Shown in pieces: positions 23,488 to 30,242 of a DNA stretch of 34,919 nucleotides. Source of the DNA: Nitrososphaerota archaeon (GTDB lineage: Archaea; Thermoproteota; Bathyarchaeia; Bathyarchaeales; Bathycorpusculaceae); NCBI GenBank assembly GCA_031256395.1, contig JAIRQQ010000050.1:1-34919 (forward strand), in the 5' to 3' direction. The notes under the pieces are model-generated. The model was not told the DNA's origin. It searched no databases and was given only the letters and a program-made list of their open reading frames with translations. A program made the position numbers and the translations under genes. Numbering within the stretch: position 1 is the first letter of the stretch; every line of letters starts with the position of its first letter.

Positions 23488-25272
23488 CTAAACAACCTCC
23501 GATTGAACCCACTCAGCATTCACAAAAGTCTTTTTCAAACTATCAAAACAACGCTTACAACGACGCAATACATCGCCACATGGATCTGTAAGCACATACT
23601 CAACAGCAAAAGCACGCCCGCAACTTGCACCATCACAAAGCTCAGCGGGAGAAATCTGCTTAAAACACCAAACAGTACTCTTAGCAGCTGATAGATCTAC
23701 ACCTGAAGTGCTGTTTTTTGGTACGGGTGGAACGTCTGGAACGCCTTTTACCCCCAGGGGGGTAGCATCTAATGTTTGCTGTTTTGAACCCCCACCAGAA
23801 TTAGACAACCCAGCCGTTACAAGCGCACCAATAGTTACACCCTCCTGGCCATATTCAACGACAAATTCTCTAAGGCGCTTCTCTATTAGCTCAGGCTCAA
23901 AAAAGATCACCTTCACCTTCTTACCATCAACCCGAATATTGTTAGCCAAGCCCTTTTTTGCTATGCCAAGACTATTTAATGCCTTACGAATTGAGGTAGT
24001 GCTCCACTTGAATTGCTCAGCTAATGTAGTTGTTGTCAAGGCTTCCCTATGCGATACTTCCTTACCATTAGACTCTGTGACGTCTATACTTTCAAGCACA
24101 TAATAGAGGTTCGATTGATGCTCTTCAAACAGATGGTCATTAATTTTTTCCCAAAGATAATTTATGAGTTGCCCGTCCATGCTGTTGGCTTTCTCTTCAA
24201 TCTTGGCTTTCTCCACTGCCTTAGCATTTTCTATAATGGTGTTCTTCATTGTTGGGTTAAATTTACTTAAGGCCAAAAGGGGCAGAAGGGACGCAACCAA
24301 TCGATGATCAGATATGTCACTAACTCCAGCTGTCTTATCAATAGTAACCTGCCTATAGTATTTCATGCGCAAATAGAGCAGTTTATTCTGTAACCTTAGC
24401 CCCTGCCTTAGCATATCATCGGTTTCTAAGACTGCTATTTTCTTGTTGCTAGTTGTTTGACTATAGAATGGAATTGCACGGCTCTCGGTTGCGTTATCGT
24501 CAAATCCGCGTCGTTGTGTTAATATGGTTAGGCCAAAATTATCAAAGACATCGGTTTTGTTGGGGTCTACACTGTTTTGTCTGCTAATAGGTGTACCAGT
24601 TGCACGGCAGTTTAAGAAGTGGACAAGCTCGCTTTTCTCGTTGGTGTTGTTAAAGTCTGCTTCATCTAATACCATAGTTCCCCGCCAGAAATCAATAGGG
24701 CGGAAAATGCTTGGTATGCGGTAGGTTGACATCTGAAAGTATGGCCGATATGCTAACAGGCGAAGTACAAAGGCTAACCTATTTTTTCCGCTTTGGCTAG
24801 GGCCGCGAATGGGTATGATTGGTGCAAATTTTCCTGATCCGGATATGTCATATAGGGGGTCTGATACGAAGCGATCCATAAACCAACTGCCAACCGCTAC
24901 TCTTGTAAGCAATTTTAAAAGTGCCTCTTGGTCACAAGCATCATAACAGGAAGGCGCAAATGCGTCAATATCGTTAAAGACTTCATCAAAAGTACATTCG
25001 GTGTATCCTGTGGGAACTATTACTAAGCCTTTCTTTAAGCTGTCATTGAATGGGGGTTTATAGATTATTGTCCTGCCTTTATCATCAATTTCGTCTAGTG
25101 TTATTTCTGTGGCAGTTTCAAATTGGTCCGTTTTGAAAATGTATTTGACGTATTCTGGCGGTTTTATTCGGCTCCATATTGTTTCAGCAATAAACTCCTC
25201 TGTAACCACGGTTGGGCGGAAAATAGTGATTGATTCGGGTTCTGTTAATTCTTTGCGTCCAGAATCAACCAT
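23488..25272 (-). CDS. Replicative helicase-like P-loop ATPase with winged-helix and zinc C-terminus
   Basis: This is a 594-residue protein. After an N-terminal domain, the ATPase core has Walker A GPSQSGKN at 157-164 (Lys163) and Walker B TMVLDEADF with Asp203-Glu204. Sensor-like LTILTQRRG and an arginine-rich TESRAIPF follow. This is the layout of plasmid and viral AAA+/SF3-like helicases that accompany prim-pol enzymes. Residues of about 400-480 form a winged helix (REALTTTTLAEQFKWSTTSI, ALNSLGIAKKG). A linker contains GVPDVPPVP, and the end carries a Cys4 site (CDGASCGRAF, CGDVLRRCKRC). The ATG overlaps the prim-pol stop by one base (TAATG). In pRN1-type plasmids primase and helicase are one protein; here they are two coupled genes. 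It likely unwinds the element's DNA. Confidence 0.8.
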   Translation of the reverse strand: MVDSGRKELTEPESITIFRPTVVTEEFIAETIWSRIKPPEYVKYIFKTDQFETATEITLDEIDDKGRTIIYKPPFNDSLKKGLVIVPTGYTECTFDEVFNDIDAFAPSCYDACDQEALLKLLTRVAVGSWFMDRFVSDPLYDISGSGKFAPIIPIRGPSQSGKNRLAFVLRLLAYRPYFQMSTYRIPSIFRPIDFWRGTMVLDEADFNNTNEKSELVHFLNCRATGTPISRQNSVDPNKTDVFDNFGLTILTQRRGFDDNATESRAIPFYSQTTSNKKIAVLETDDMLRQGLRLQNKLLYLRMKYYRQVTIDKTAGVSDISDHRLVASLLPLLALSKFNPTMKNTIIENAKAVEKAKIEEKANSMDGQLINYLWEKINDHLFEEHQSNLYYVLESIDVTESNGKEVSHREALTTTTLAEQFKWSTTSIRKALNSLGIAKKGLANNIRVDGKKVKVIFFEPELIEKRLREFVVEYGQEGVTIGALVTAGLSNSGGGSKQQTLDATPLGVKGVPDVPPVPKNSTSGVDLSAAKSTVWCFKQISPAELCDGASCGRAFAVEYVLTDPCGDVLRRCKRCFDSLKKTFVNAEWVQSEVV

Positions 25273-26366
25273 TAATATTTCGCCTCTACTATTTGTAGAA
25301 CCTGATTATACACCTGCCAGGGAAGACGTTGGTCTTTTTGTGCTCTATGGCCCAGGTGCTTTTCTGCTATGTAGTGCATCGCTTTTGTGGGTATGGGGTC
25401 GTCTTTGGGTATGTATCCGTGTTGTTTTGCATAGAGCCAAGCATGGAAAATAGCGCCATTATCACCTATTACGCCGCTTGTTCCTGCTCCGCTACCTCTA
25501 TGGGGGCTTCCGGCATCTTTACAGGTCATATAGCCGCTAAGTACTGTTAAGGCTTGTAAGCCATTGAAGCTGCAGTTGTGGCGCCAGCAATGTAGTATGC
25601 CGTTTCTGCTGTAGCTCATGTTTGCTCCGGTTTCGCTGTCGTGAAAAATGCTTGGCCAACGCACCCCTTCCGTTGTTTTTCCGCCTTCGTGCAGGCAGAC
25701 GTCATATGCTGTGATGTCAAATAGTGCGCTGTTTTTTCCTGTGGCTTTCTTGGGGTTAAATATTGGTGGTGTTGGTTTGGGGGTTTGGGTTGTTTTGTTG
25801 TGTGTGTCTTTGAATATTTGTGGTAGTTCTTCAAAGGTTATAGTCGTTGGCGGTTGAGCGTTTTCGACTGTGTAGTATCCGGCGTTTTTTTGTTCTTGTT
25901 CTGGAACTGTGGCTGGATCTGTTTTTACATAGCTTCCTGCGGCAACTACATATTGCCATTGACTGCGCACTTCCCCGGCTTCATCTGTGGGGATATTTGG
26001 AATTTTTGGGGTGTCTATGTTCCAGTAGAATGCATGTAATCCCTCGCGACTGCGAGTTCGAACCATCAATGTTGGTTTTACTTCTTGGGGTTGGATTATG
26101 CCGCCGTCGCAGTCCATGTTAACCAAGTTGTCGTTTGTTGTGCCTGCTATTCCTATGTTGCCGCCATGTTGCATGTAGGCTATGGCCTGATCAATGGTGA
26201 GTCGTGCAGAGGGGTTTTTCCATGAGACGCCGCTAATCGGGTCTTTTGATCCTGGATTTAATCTTATGAGCCACAGTTGATAATGGGCCGCATTACTCAA
26301 CAGCAATTCAATAAAATGGATAAACTCGTTTACCCGCGGCGTCTTCTTTGCTTGTTCAATGGCCAT
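25272..26366 (-). CDS. Bifunctional primase-polymerase (prim-pol)
   Basis: This is a 364-residue protein. The prim-pol domain (PF09250-like) is clear: IRLNPGSKDPISGVSWKNPS, NIGIAG, NLVNMDCDGG with metal-binding Asp85 and Asp87, and TRSREGLHAFYW with His111. QWQYVVAAGSYV follows, where the nucleotide-binding loop ends. It should make primers and extend them on the element's DNA. From about residue 210 a Cys/His-rich domain follows (CLHEGGKT, HDSETGANMSYSRNG, ILHCWRHNCSF), resembling a zinc-stabilised primase C-terminal region. A helical part ends the protein. Its ATG follows the 70-residue protein gene by eight bases, and its stop overlaps the helicase start, so the three are one translational unit. 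Confidence 0.88.
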   Translation of the reverse strand: MAIEQAKKTPRVNEFIHFIELLLSNAAHYQLWLIRLNPGSKDPISGVSWKNPSARLTIDQAIAYMQHGGNIGIAGTTNDNLVNMDCDGGIIQPQEVKPTLMVRTRSREGLHAFYWNIDTPKIPNIPTDEAGEVRSQWQYVVAAGSYVKTDPATVPEQEQKNAGYYTVENAQPPTTITFEELPQIFKDTHNKTTQTPKPTPPIFNPKKATGKNSALFDITAYDVCLHEGGKTTEGVRWPSIFHDSETGANMSYSRNGILHCWRHNCSFNGLQALTVLSGYMTCKDAGSPHRGSGAGTSGVIGDNGAIFHAWLYAKQHGYIPKDDPIPTKAMHYIAEKHLGHRAQKDQRLPWQVYNQVLQIVEAKY

Positions 26367-26374
26367 GGCTGGTA

Positions 26375-26587
26375 TTATCCTACGTTGGCGTCTACTGCAC
26401 GGATAGCGTGATAAATTGAGTCTAAACGTTCGTTCAGTGTGTTTAGCTGGTCTAGGTTGTCGCTGATGTTTTCTAGGGCTTTTAGCATTCGTACACGATA
26501 ACAGTACGTTTTATCTTCTGCTGTACAGTTTGTGTTGTCACATGATCCGCTGAATAATTCACAGTGCATGGTTTGGTGTTCGGCCAT
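26375..26587 (-). CDS. Small Cys-containing helical protein
   Basis: This is a 70-residue protein. The N-terminal half has four cysteines in CELFSGSCDNTNCTAEDKTYC, which could bind one metal. The C-terminal half is a single amphipathic helix or coiled coil (MLKALENISDNLDQLNTLNERL). No family is recognised. The ATG directly follows the stop of the 97-residue gene (TAA-ATG), and the next gene, prim-pol, starts eight bases after its stop. It is part of the replication operon and might be an accessory or oligomerisation factor for prim-pol. Confidence 0.65.
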   Translation of the reverse strand: MAEHQTMHCELFSGSCDNTNCTAEDKTYCYRVRMLKALENISDNLDQLNTLNERLDSIYHAIRAVDANVG

Positions 26588-26881
26588 TTAGTTGCCACCT
26601 ATGTAGGCTCGAATTTGAGAATTATAGGAACCTTGTTTGCAGGGTTTGTTGTTTTGTTTGGTGCTAAAACCAAAAGAGCACTTGCTTGTTATCCAATGGA
26701 TACACTGCTTACATCGTGTGAATTCGCTGGGTTTTAGGGGTGTTATGTGGTAGGTGCAGTTTTGGGGGTTGTTGGCGTGGCGTTCGCATGTTGTCGGGGT
26801 TGTTTTGTTTAGCCAGCGGCATGTGGGGCAGTGGGTTGCTTGCACAAAAGTTTTTAAGGTGTCTGTAACAGGATTATTCAA
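26588..26881 (-). CDS. Cys-rich putative zinc-binding protein
   Basis: This 97-residue protein has eight or more cysteines in paired arrangement: HCPTCRWLN, TTCERHANNPQNCTYH, RCKQCIHWITSKCSF and KPCKQGSY. Two zinc sites are possible. The repeated theme CxxC(R/I)W hints at an internal duplication. It is soluble and basic. Its ATG overlaps the stop of the 60-residue gene by four bases (ATGA). It has no recognised family. As the third gene of the replication operon it may bind DNA or partner with prim-pol. Confidence 0.68.
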   Translation of the reverse strand: MNNPVTDTLKTFVQATHCPTCRWLNKTTPTTCERHANNPQNCTYHITPLKPSEFTRCKQCIHWITSKCSFGFSTKQNNKPCKQGSYNSQIRAYIGGN

Positions 26882-27060
26882 TGAGTCTCACCTGCAGCAA
26901 GGACTGTGGTTCCGGTTGTTGTCGCGGTAATCTTTCCGGATGACGCGATACAACCGTTAAGGTCGTTGATTACTTCTCGGATTATAACTTGGGCTTGGTT
27001 AAGCCACTCTTCTTGACTATTTTTGTCTTCCATATGTTTTTCACTCGGTTTATTTTTCAT
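26878..27060 (-). CDS. Very small operon protein
   Basis: This 60-residue protein has a charged head (KNKPSEKHMEDKNSQEEW), one helix (LNQAQVIIREVINDLNGCI) and a Thr/Gly-rich tail (TATTTGTTVLAAGETH). Met10 (27033) is an alternative start. It overlaps the AbrB-like gene by 11 bases upstream and the Cys-rich gene by four bases downstream, so it is certainly within the operon if expressed. No function can be suggested from sequence. Confidence 0.55.
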   Translation of the reverse strand: MKNKPSEKHMEDKNSQEEWLNQAQVIIREVINDLNGCIASSGKITATTTGTTVLAAGETH

Positions 27061-27217
27061 AGTAAGGTCGTACGATTAAGGAACCGTTGGATTCCTCGAC
27101 TATTACAGCCTCAATTTTCTTTCCTTTCTCCATAGCGGCACATTTTAACCAGGTAGCTGGAAAAGTCATACCTTGGGAGTTAGGGCCACATGGGATTACT
27201 TTTCGAATTGTCGGCAT
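27050..27217 (-). CDS. AbrB/SpoVT-like transcription regulator (first gene of the replication operon)
   Basis: This 55-residue frame was found by direct reading. It reads MPTIRKVIPCGPNSQGMTFP, continuing ATWLKCAAMEKGKKIEAVIV and ending GSLIVRPYYEK. The pattern R-K-V-I-P-x-G-x-N-S-x-G-(hydrophobic)-x-(hydrophobic)-P-x-x-W-L, then EKGKKIE and a final LIVRP strand, is that of archaeal AbrB-family swapped-hairpin DNA-binding proteins. These dimerise and often repress their own operon. It heads the minus-strand operon and overlaps the following gene by 11 bases. Immediately upstream lie an ATA-rich promoter and inverted repeats (27227-27259), a likely autoregulatory site also able to control the divergent gene at 27288. 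Confidence 0.75.
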   Translation of the reverse strand: MPTIRKVIPCGPNSQGMTFPATWLKCAAMEKGKKIEAVIVEESNGSLIVRPYYEK

Positions 27218-27226
27218 AGACAATCG

Positions 27227-27259
27227 TAAGTATTATATACTTAAGACGTATAAGTATTA
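27227..27259. promoter_or_regulatory. Divergent promoter with operator-like repeats
   Basis: TAAGTATTA occurs at 27227-27235 and 27251-27259. AAGTAT-TAT-ATACTT (27228-27242) is a perfect palindrome overlapping the TATA-like TATATAAT of the minus operon. ACTTAAGA (27239-27246) recurs in the integrase promoter at 29425-29432. Binding here could govern both the AbrB-led operon and the plus-strand gene at 27288. Confidence 0.55.
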
Positions 27260-27287
27260 ACTTAATTATTGATTATTTAAAAATCAG

Positions 27288-28202
27288 ATGGGGAAAACTA
27301 TGTCAAAGCCAAAAAATACAATAATACCCAACATAGTAGACGAATTACTCCATGAAAGACCATATACTTTTGTTGAATTACTAAAAGAAATGAAAAAGAA
27401 AACCAACTCAAAATTTAATCCAAATACTTTAAACAAAATACTGCAAGAAAAATACATTAAAAAAGGTAATCTTTGGTCTTGTGAGGGCGCTAAATACTAT
27501 GAAGCAGAATATGAAGACCGATGCCTAAAACATTCCAAAGATTTAGTACATGTCTTAAAATTCCTAAGAGAGGCATCATTAACACAAATAGCAGAACAAG
27601 ATTTTTTGTTAAGCCAATTATATGAAGAACAAACAGATAACAATGATCCCGAAACACAAGAAACAAGTGATTTTGGGATTACAAAAATTTTAGATGCCCT
27701 GAAATATAATACAATTATATCTTATATTCCAATTGACAGTCGAAAAAAAAGGATATATGACATCGATTTTTCGTTAGATGATTATCGGGCTGTGAAAGAA
27801 CATTTAGAAAGCTATCCATGGTTATCAAAAACCCTTGTTGAAATTATGAATAATTTTTTGAATTATGACAAGTTTCTTAAAGAAAGAAAAAAAATTATAG
27901 AATCTGAACAGTTTAGGCATTTATCAGCAAAATATTATATGTCAAATAGAGTTTCGTTTTATAACAAAGTTACAGGCGAGGAAAGGTGTATTGAAATGTC
28001 TGAGAGTGAGAAAAATCAGTTTTTAGAATTGAAAACGAAATGTGATTTGTTAGCTGAAAAATCTTTAGCTTATAAAATAGAAATGGGAGCCATAAAAGAA
28101 ACGATGCTCCAAAAATTTGATTATGATATAAAAAAAATAATCCGATCTATAGAGGATGTTCATATGCCTTTATCGGGGGTTTGTTTTTCATGCCCAAAAT
28201 AA
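27288..28202 (+). CDS. Hypothetical 304-residue protein with N-terminal winged helix
   Basis: No family name is assigned. Residues of about 14-70 (IVDELLHERPYTFVELLKEM, KFNPNTLNKILQEKYIKKG, NLWSCEG) have the helix-helix-wing order of a winged-helix DNA-binding domain. A second helical region around 85-170 (VLKFLREASLTQIAEQDFLL, TKILDALKYNTIISYIPI) may be another. The C-terminal half is helical and Lys/Glu-rich, with a Cys pair at the very end (CFSCPK). The ATG at 27288 (MGKTMSKPKN) or the one at 27300 may be used. It is divergent from the AbrB-led replication operon and convergent with the integrase gene. A regulator of element maintenance is plausible. The coding strand is more AT-rich than most neighbours. 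Confidence 0.65.
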   Translation: MGKTMSKPKNTIIPNIVDELLHERPYTFVELLKEMKKKTNSKFNPNTLNKILQEKYIKKGNLWSCEGAKYYEAEYEDRCLKHSKDLVHVLKFLREASLTQIAEQDFLLSQLYEEQTDNNDPETQETSDFGITKILDALKYNTIISYIPIDSRKKRIYDIDFSLDDYRAVKEHLESYPWLSKTLVEIMNNFLNYDKFLKERKKIIESEQFRHLSAKYYMSNRVSFYNKVTGEERCIEMSESEKNQFLELKTKCDLLAEKSLAYKIEMGAIKETMLQKFDYDIKKIIRSIEDVHMPLSGVCFSCPK

Positions 28203-28218
28203 CCTCTAAAGCGGTTAT
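28199..28218. terminator. Bidirectional terminator between convergent genes
   Basis: ATAACC-8-GGTTAT is a perfect inverted repeat containing the stop codons of both the plus-strand gene (28200-28202) and the integrase (28215-28217). It is followed by a T-rich tract (TTTCGTTTTATC) in the plus direction. Confidence 0.5.
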
Positions 28219-29408
28219 TTCGTTTTATCTTTAGACTTATCAATACACCAGTTTGTTTTTTCTAGTTTTTCAACCACTGCTTGTATCGTTTGTTTGATTT
28301 CAGATAGCTCTTTCTCTGTTGTAGTCAATCGCTCTGTTAAGCTTGTGTTAGTTGTTTCAAGGGCAAGAATCTTTTTCTGACTCTCAATCACAGCATTATC
28401 CAAATCAACAATCTTCTGCGCTGACTTTCCATTAGTGGTGACAACCTCAGTCAATATGAGTTTAGAATAGGCCTTCTGCATAGCCTCCTCTAAACGGGCT
28501 TCAAGACGCTTCTGACCGCCATACTCATGCTCAATACCACCCGAATGACCCATCATAGCCTCCTTAACCTTAGAAGGCAAATCAGCATCAACCAAAGCAT
28601 CCTCAAACCCATCACGCAGACTCTTAGGATAAAAACCAGCGATGTCATCAAAGCCTGCTTTTATAATCAAGTTGGATAGAATTTGGCTGACCCCTGCGCC
28701 GTCTAACTCGTTTTTTTCTCGGCTACGAAATAGGGGTTCGCCGTCTTTGATTTCGCTGTGAAGGTTGCGGTATGCTTGGTATTCTTGGACTATTTCAGGG
28801 GTGGTGACGGCATGGTATACTACGCCGTTTTTGGCTCGGCTGGACTGATAATACTTGAAGGGGTCAGGGGGGATTTCACCGCAGATGATGCTTGCGACAT
28901 CTACGGGTGCTAATCCATTTTGATAGGCTAGGGCGATGATTAGGCGGTCTCGGGCGCAGTCAGCAAAACTGTATAATTGCCGCATCAAAGTATTGTCGGG
29001 ACTGTATTTGGGGACTTTGCGTTTCTGGTTATATTTCATGGTTCCTAAATTTAGGCTAAAACGTTTGGAGTTGTTGGCGAAGAACCCGCTTATTCTGCCG
29101 ATTTTTCCCGCTATACAACGCCCAGTTTCGCCTTTGTCCTCCAACATTTTTTTGTAGGCTCGGACTTTGCGTTCATAATGATCGGCGGTTTCGTCATCGG
29201 CTTTTAGTTGAGTTTTGCGATTGGCTATGGCTGTGTCGGGGTCTTCGCCTATCCATAAGAAAAATTGTGATAGGGCGCTTTTGTATGAGTGTATGGTTGT
29301 TTTGTTTAGGGTTTCTGTGGCGTTGCGGACACTTTGGTATTCTTCCAGGGGTCTGCCAAATTTTTCTGTAAATTTGTAATGGTTAGTTTCTTCGGTTTTT
29401 AGCCGCAT
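28215..29408 (-). CDS. Tyrosine recombinase (integrase) of the element
   Basis: This 397-residue protein has an N-terminal SAM-like core-binding domain (TTIHSYKSALSQFFLWIGED). The C-terminal catalytic domain holds SLRDGF with Arg265, MMGHSGG with His288, and HEYGG with Tyr296 as the likely nucleophile, eight residues after the His. In the usual box I position the sequence is YQNGLAPVDVAS, with Ala167 where G-L-R is normal, and the first His of HxLR is Lys (PKSLR). The catalytic set is therefore divergent. A coiled-coil tail follows (ALETTNTSLTERLTTTEKEL). It should integrate and excise the element. It is placed at the right edge, transcribed inward, with a candidate attachment core 46 bases upstream of its start. 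Confidence 0.88.
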   Translation of the reverse strand: MRLKTEETNHYKFTEKFGRPLEEYQSVRNATETLNKTTIHSYKSALSQFFLWIGEDPDTAIANRKTQLKADDETADHYERKVRAYKKMLEDKGETGRCIAGKIGRISGFFANNSKRFSLNLGTMKYNQKRKVPKYSPDNTLMRQLYSFADCARDRLIIALAYQNGLAPVDVASIICGEIPPDPFKYYQSSRAKNGVVYHAVTTPEIVQEYQAYRNLHSEIKDGEPLFRSREKNELDGAGVSQILSNLIIKAGFDDIAGFYPKSLRDGFEDALVDADLPSKVKEAMMGHSGGIEHEYGGQKRLEARLEEAMQKAYSKLILTEVVTTNGKSAQKIVDLDNAVIESQKKILALETTNTSLTERLTTTEKELSEIKQTIQAVVEKLEKTNWCIDKSKDKTK

Positions 29409-29417
29409 TATTGGTCA

Positions 29418-29447
29418 CTCTTAAACTTAAGAGCTATAGTATATAGG
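29418..29447 (-). promoter_or_regulatory. Integrase promoter with operator-like palindrome
   Basis: On the minus strand CCTATATACT (29438-29447) is a good TATA box, about 35 bases before the integrase ATG. Between them CTCTTAA-AC-TTAAGAG (29418-29433) is a perfect palindrome. Its ACTTAAGA core is shared with the AbrB-operon promoter (27239-27246), so one regulator may see both. Confidence 0.5.
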
Positions 29448-29453
29448 TTTTTC

Positions 29454-29463
29454 GTATTAAATA
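29454..29463 (+). repeat. Candidate right attachment core (GTATTAAATA)
   Basis: Identical and parallel to 12932-12941. It lies between the integrase promoter and the point where the peptidase reading frame opens (29467). Confidence 0.45.
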
Positions 29464-29505
29464 TAATTACCTGAAGAAGCCCTAACTAGCCACCCCGATA
29501 GTAAT

Positions 29506-30153
29506 GTGTCTTCGAGTTTGGGCTGGGCCGGCTATATTGTTTCAGGCAACTATAATCAGCAAAGTGAAATCACAAGCGTCGGTGCATCATGGACGGTACC
29601 TCAGGTTAACACTACCACAGGCGATGGGTACTCATCGGCTTGGGTGGGTATTGGAGGACAGATTGATAAAACCTTGATTCAGATTGGAACCGAGCACAAT
29701 GCTCAACGCGGGGTGGAATCGTATCATGCTTGGTATGAGATGCTACCCGATTATGCCATTCGCATCGAAAATTTCACCCTCTCACCAGGCGATAGAGTAA
29801 GCGCATCGATTACGCTCATAGATCCAGAAACCAACGAATGGAATATGCAAATAATTGATCTAACCAACGATAGAATCTTTAATCAAAATTTTGTCTACAA
29901 CTCGACCCGATCCTCAGGAGAGTGGATAATGGAACGCGTTATGGTCAATGGCAAAATCTCTAAACTCTCAGATTTTGGATCGATAACCTTTAACAACTGC
30001 TGGGTAGAGGCAGGCAACACCCGAGGCGTCATTGGCAACTTTACACACTCCCGAGTCTACATGACAAATGATCAATTCACCACCCTAGCATCAGCCTCAA
30101 CACTAAACACTGAGGGCGAAGGCTTTACCGTCAAATACTCCAAACATAGCTAA
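29506..30153 (+). CDS. Glutamic peptidase-like protein, G1 (eqolisin) family, lacking its signal peptide
   Basis: This 215-residue beta-sandwich protein has the G1 family order: LGWAGYIVSG, ITSVGASWTVPQV, SSAWVGIGGQ, TLIQIGT, YHAWYEMLPD, SPGDRVSASI, and GEWIMERV before SDFGSITFNNC. Gln59 (LIQIG) and Glu143 (WIMER) match the catalytic pair of scytalidoglutamic peptidase. Such enzymes are secreted acid-active endopeptidases, yet this frame has no signal peptide. The frame is open upstream only to 29467 (LPEEALTSHPDSN), with no ATG, GTG or TTG before GTG 29506. A signal-peptide ORF with promoter and ribosome site lies at 12824 on the same strand beyond the element, so this is probably the stranded 3' part of a disrupted gene. 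Confidence 0.85.
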   Translation: MSSSLGWAGYIVSGNYNQQSEITSVGASWTVPQVNTTTGDGYSSAWVGIGGQIDKTLIQIGTEHNAQRGVESYHAWYEMLPDYAIRIENFTLSPGDRVSASITLIDPETNEWNMQIIDLTNDRIFNQNFVYNSTRSSGEWIMERVMVNGKISKLSDFGSITFNNCWVEAGNTRGVIGNFTHSRVYMTNDQFTTLASASTLNTEGEGFTVKYSKHS

Positions 30154-30242
30154 CACAAAGGGTTACTCGGTAAGCAATTAACAGTTTATGATAAGACACA
30201 TAAGATGGTTTATGGATAATTCATTGAAGTGAGGATAAAATA

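Larger units (their letters stand above)
12932..29463. mobile_element. Integrated plasmid- or virus-like element, about 16.5 kb
   Basis: The interval holds a tyrosine recombinase at its right edge, prim-pol and helicase genes, an AbrB-like regulator, many very small zinc-binding proteins, iteron-like repeats and a large unusual structural-type protein. It has no housekeeping gene. Its edges coincide with a copy of GTATTAAATA at each side, and with the two halves of what appears to be one secreted peptidase gene. No major capsid, terminase/FtsK-like ATPase, VirB4 or relaxase was recognised, so a cryptic plasmid or an unfamiliar archaeal virus are both possible. Exact ends are inferred, not proven. 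Confidence 0.65.
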
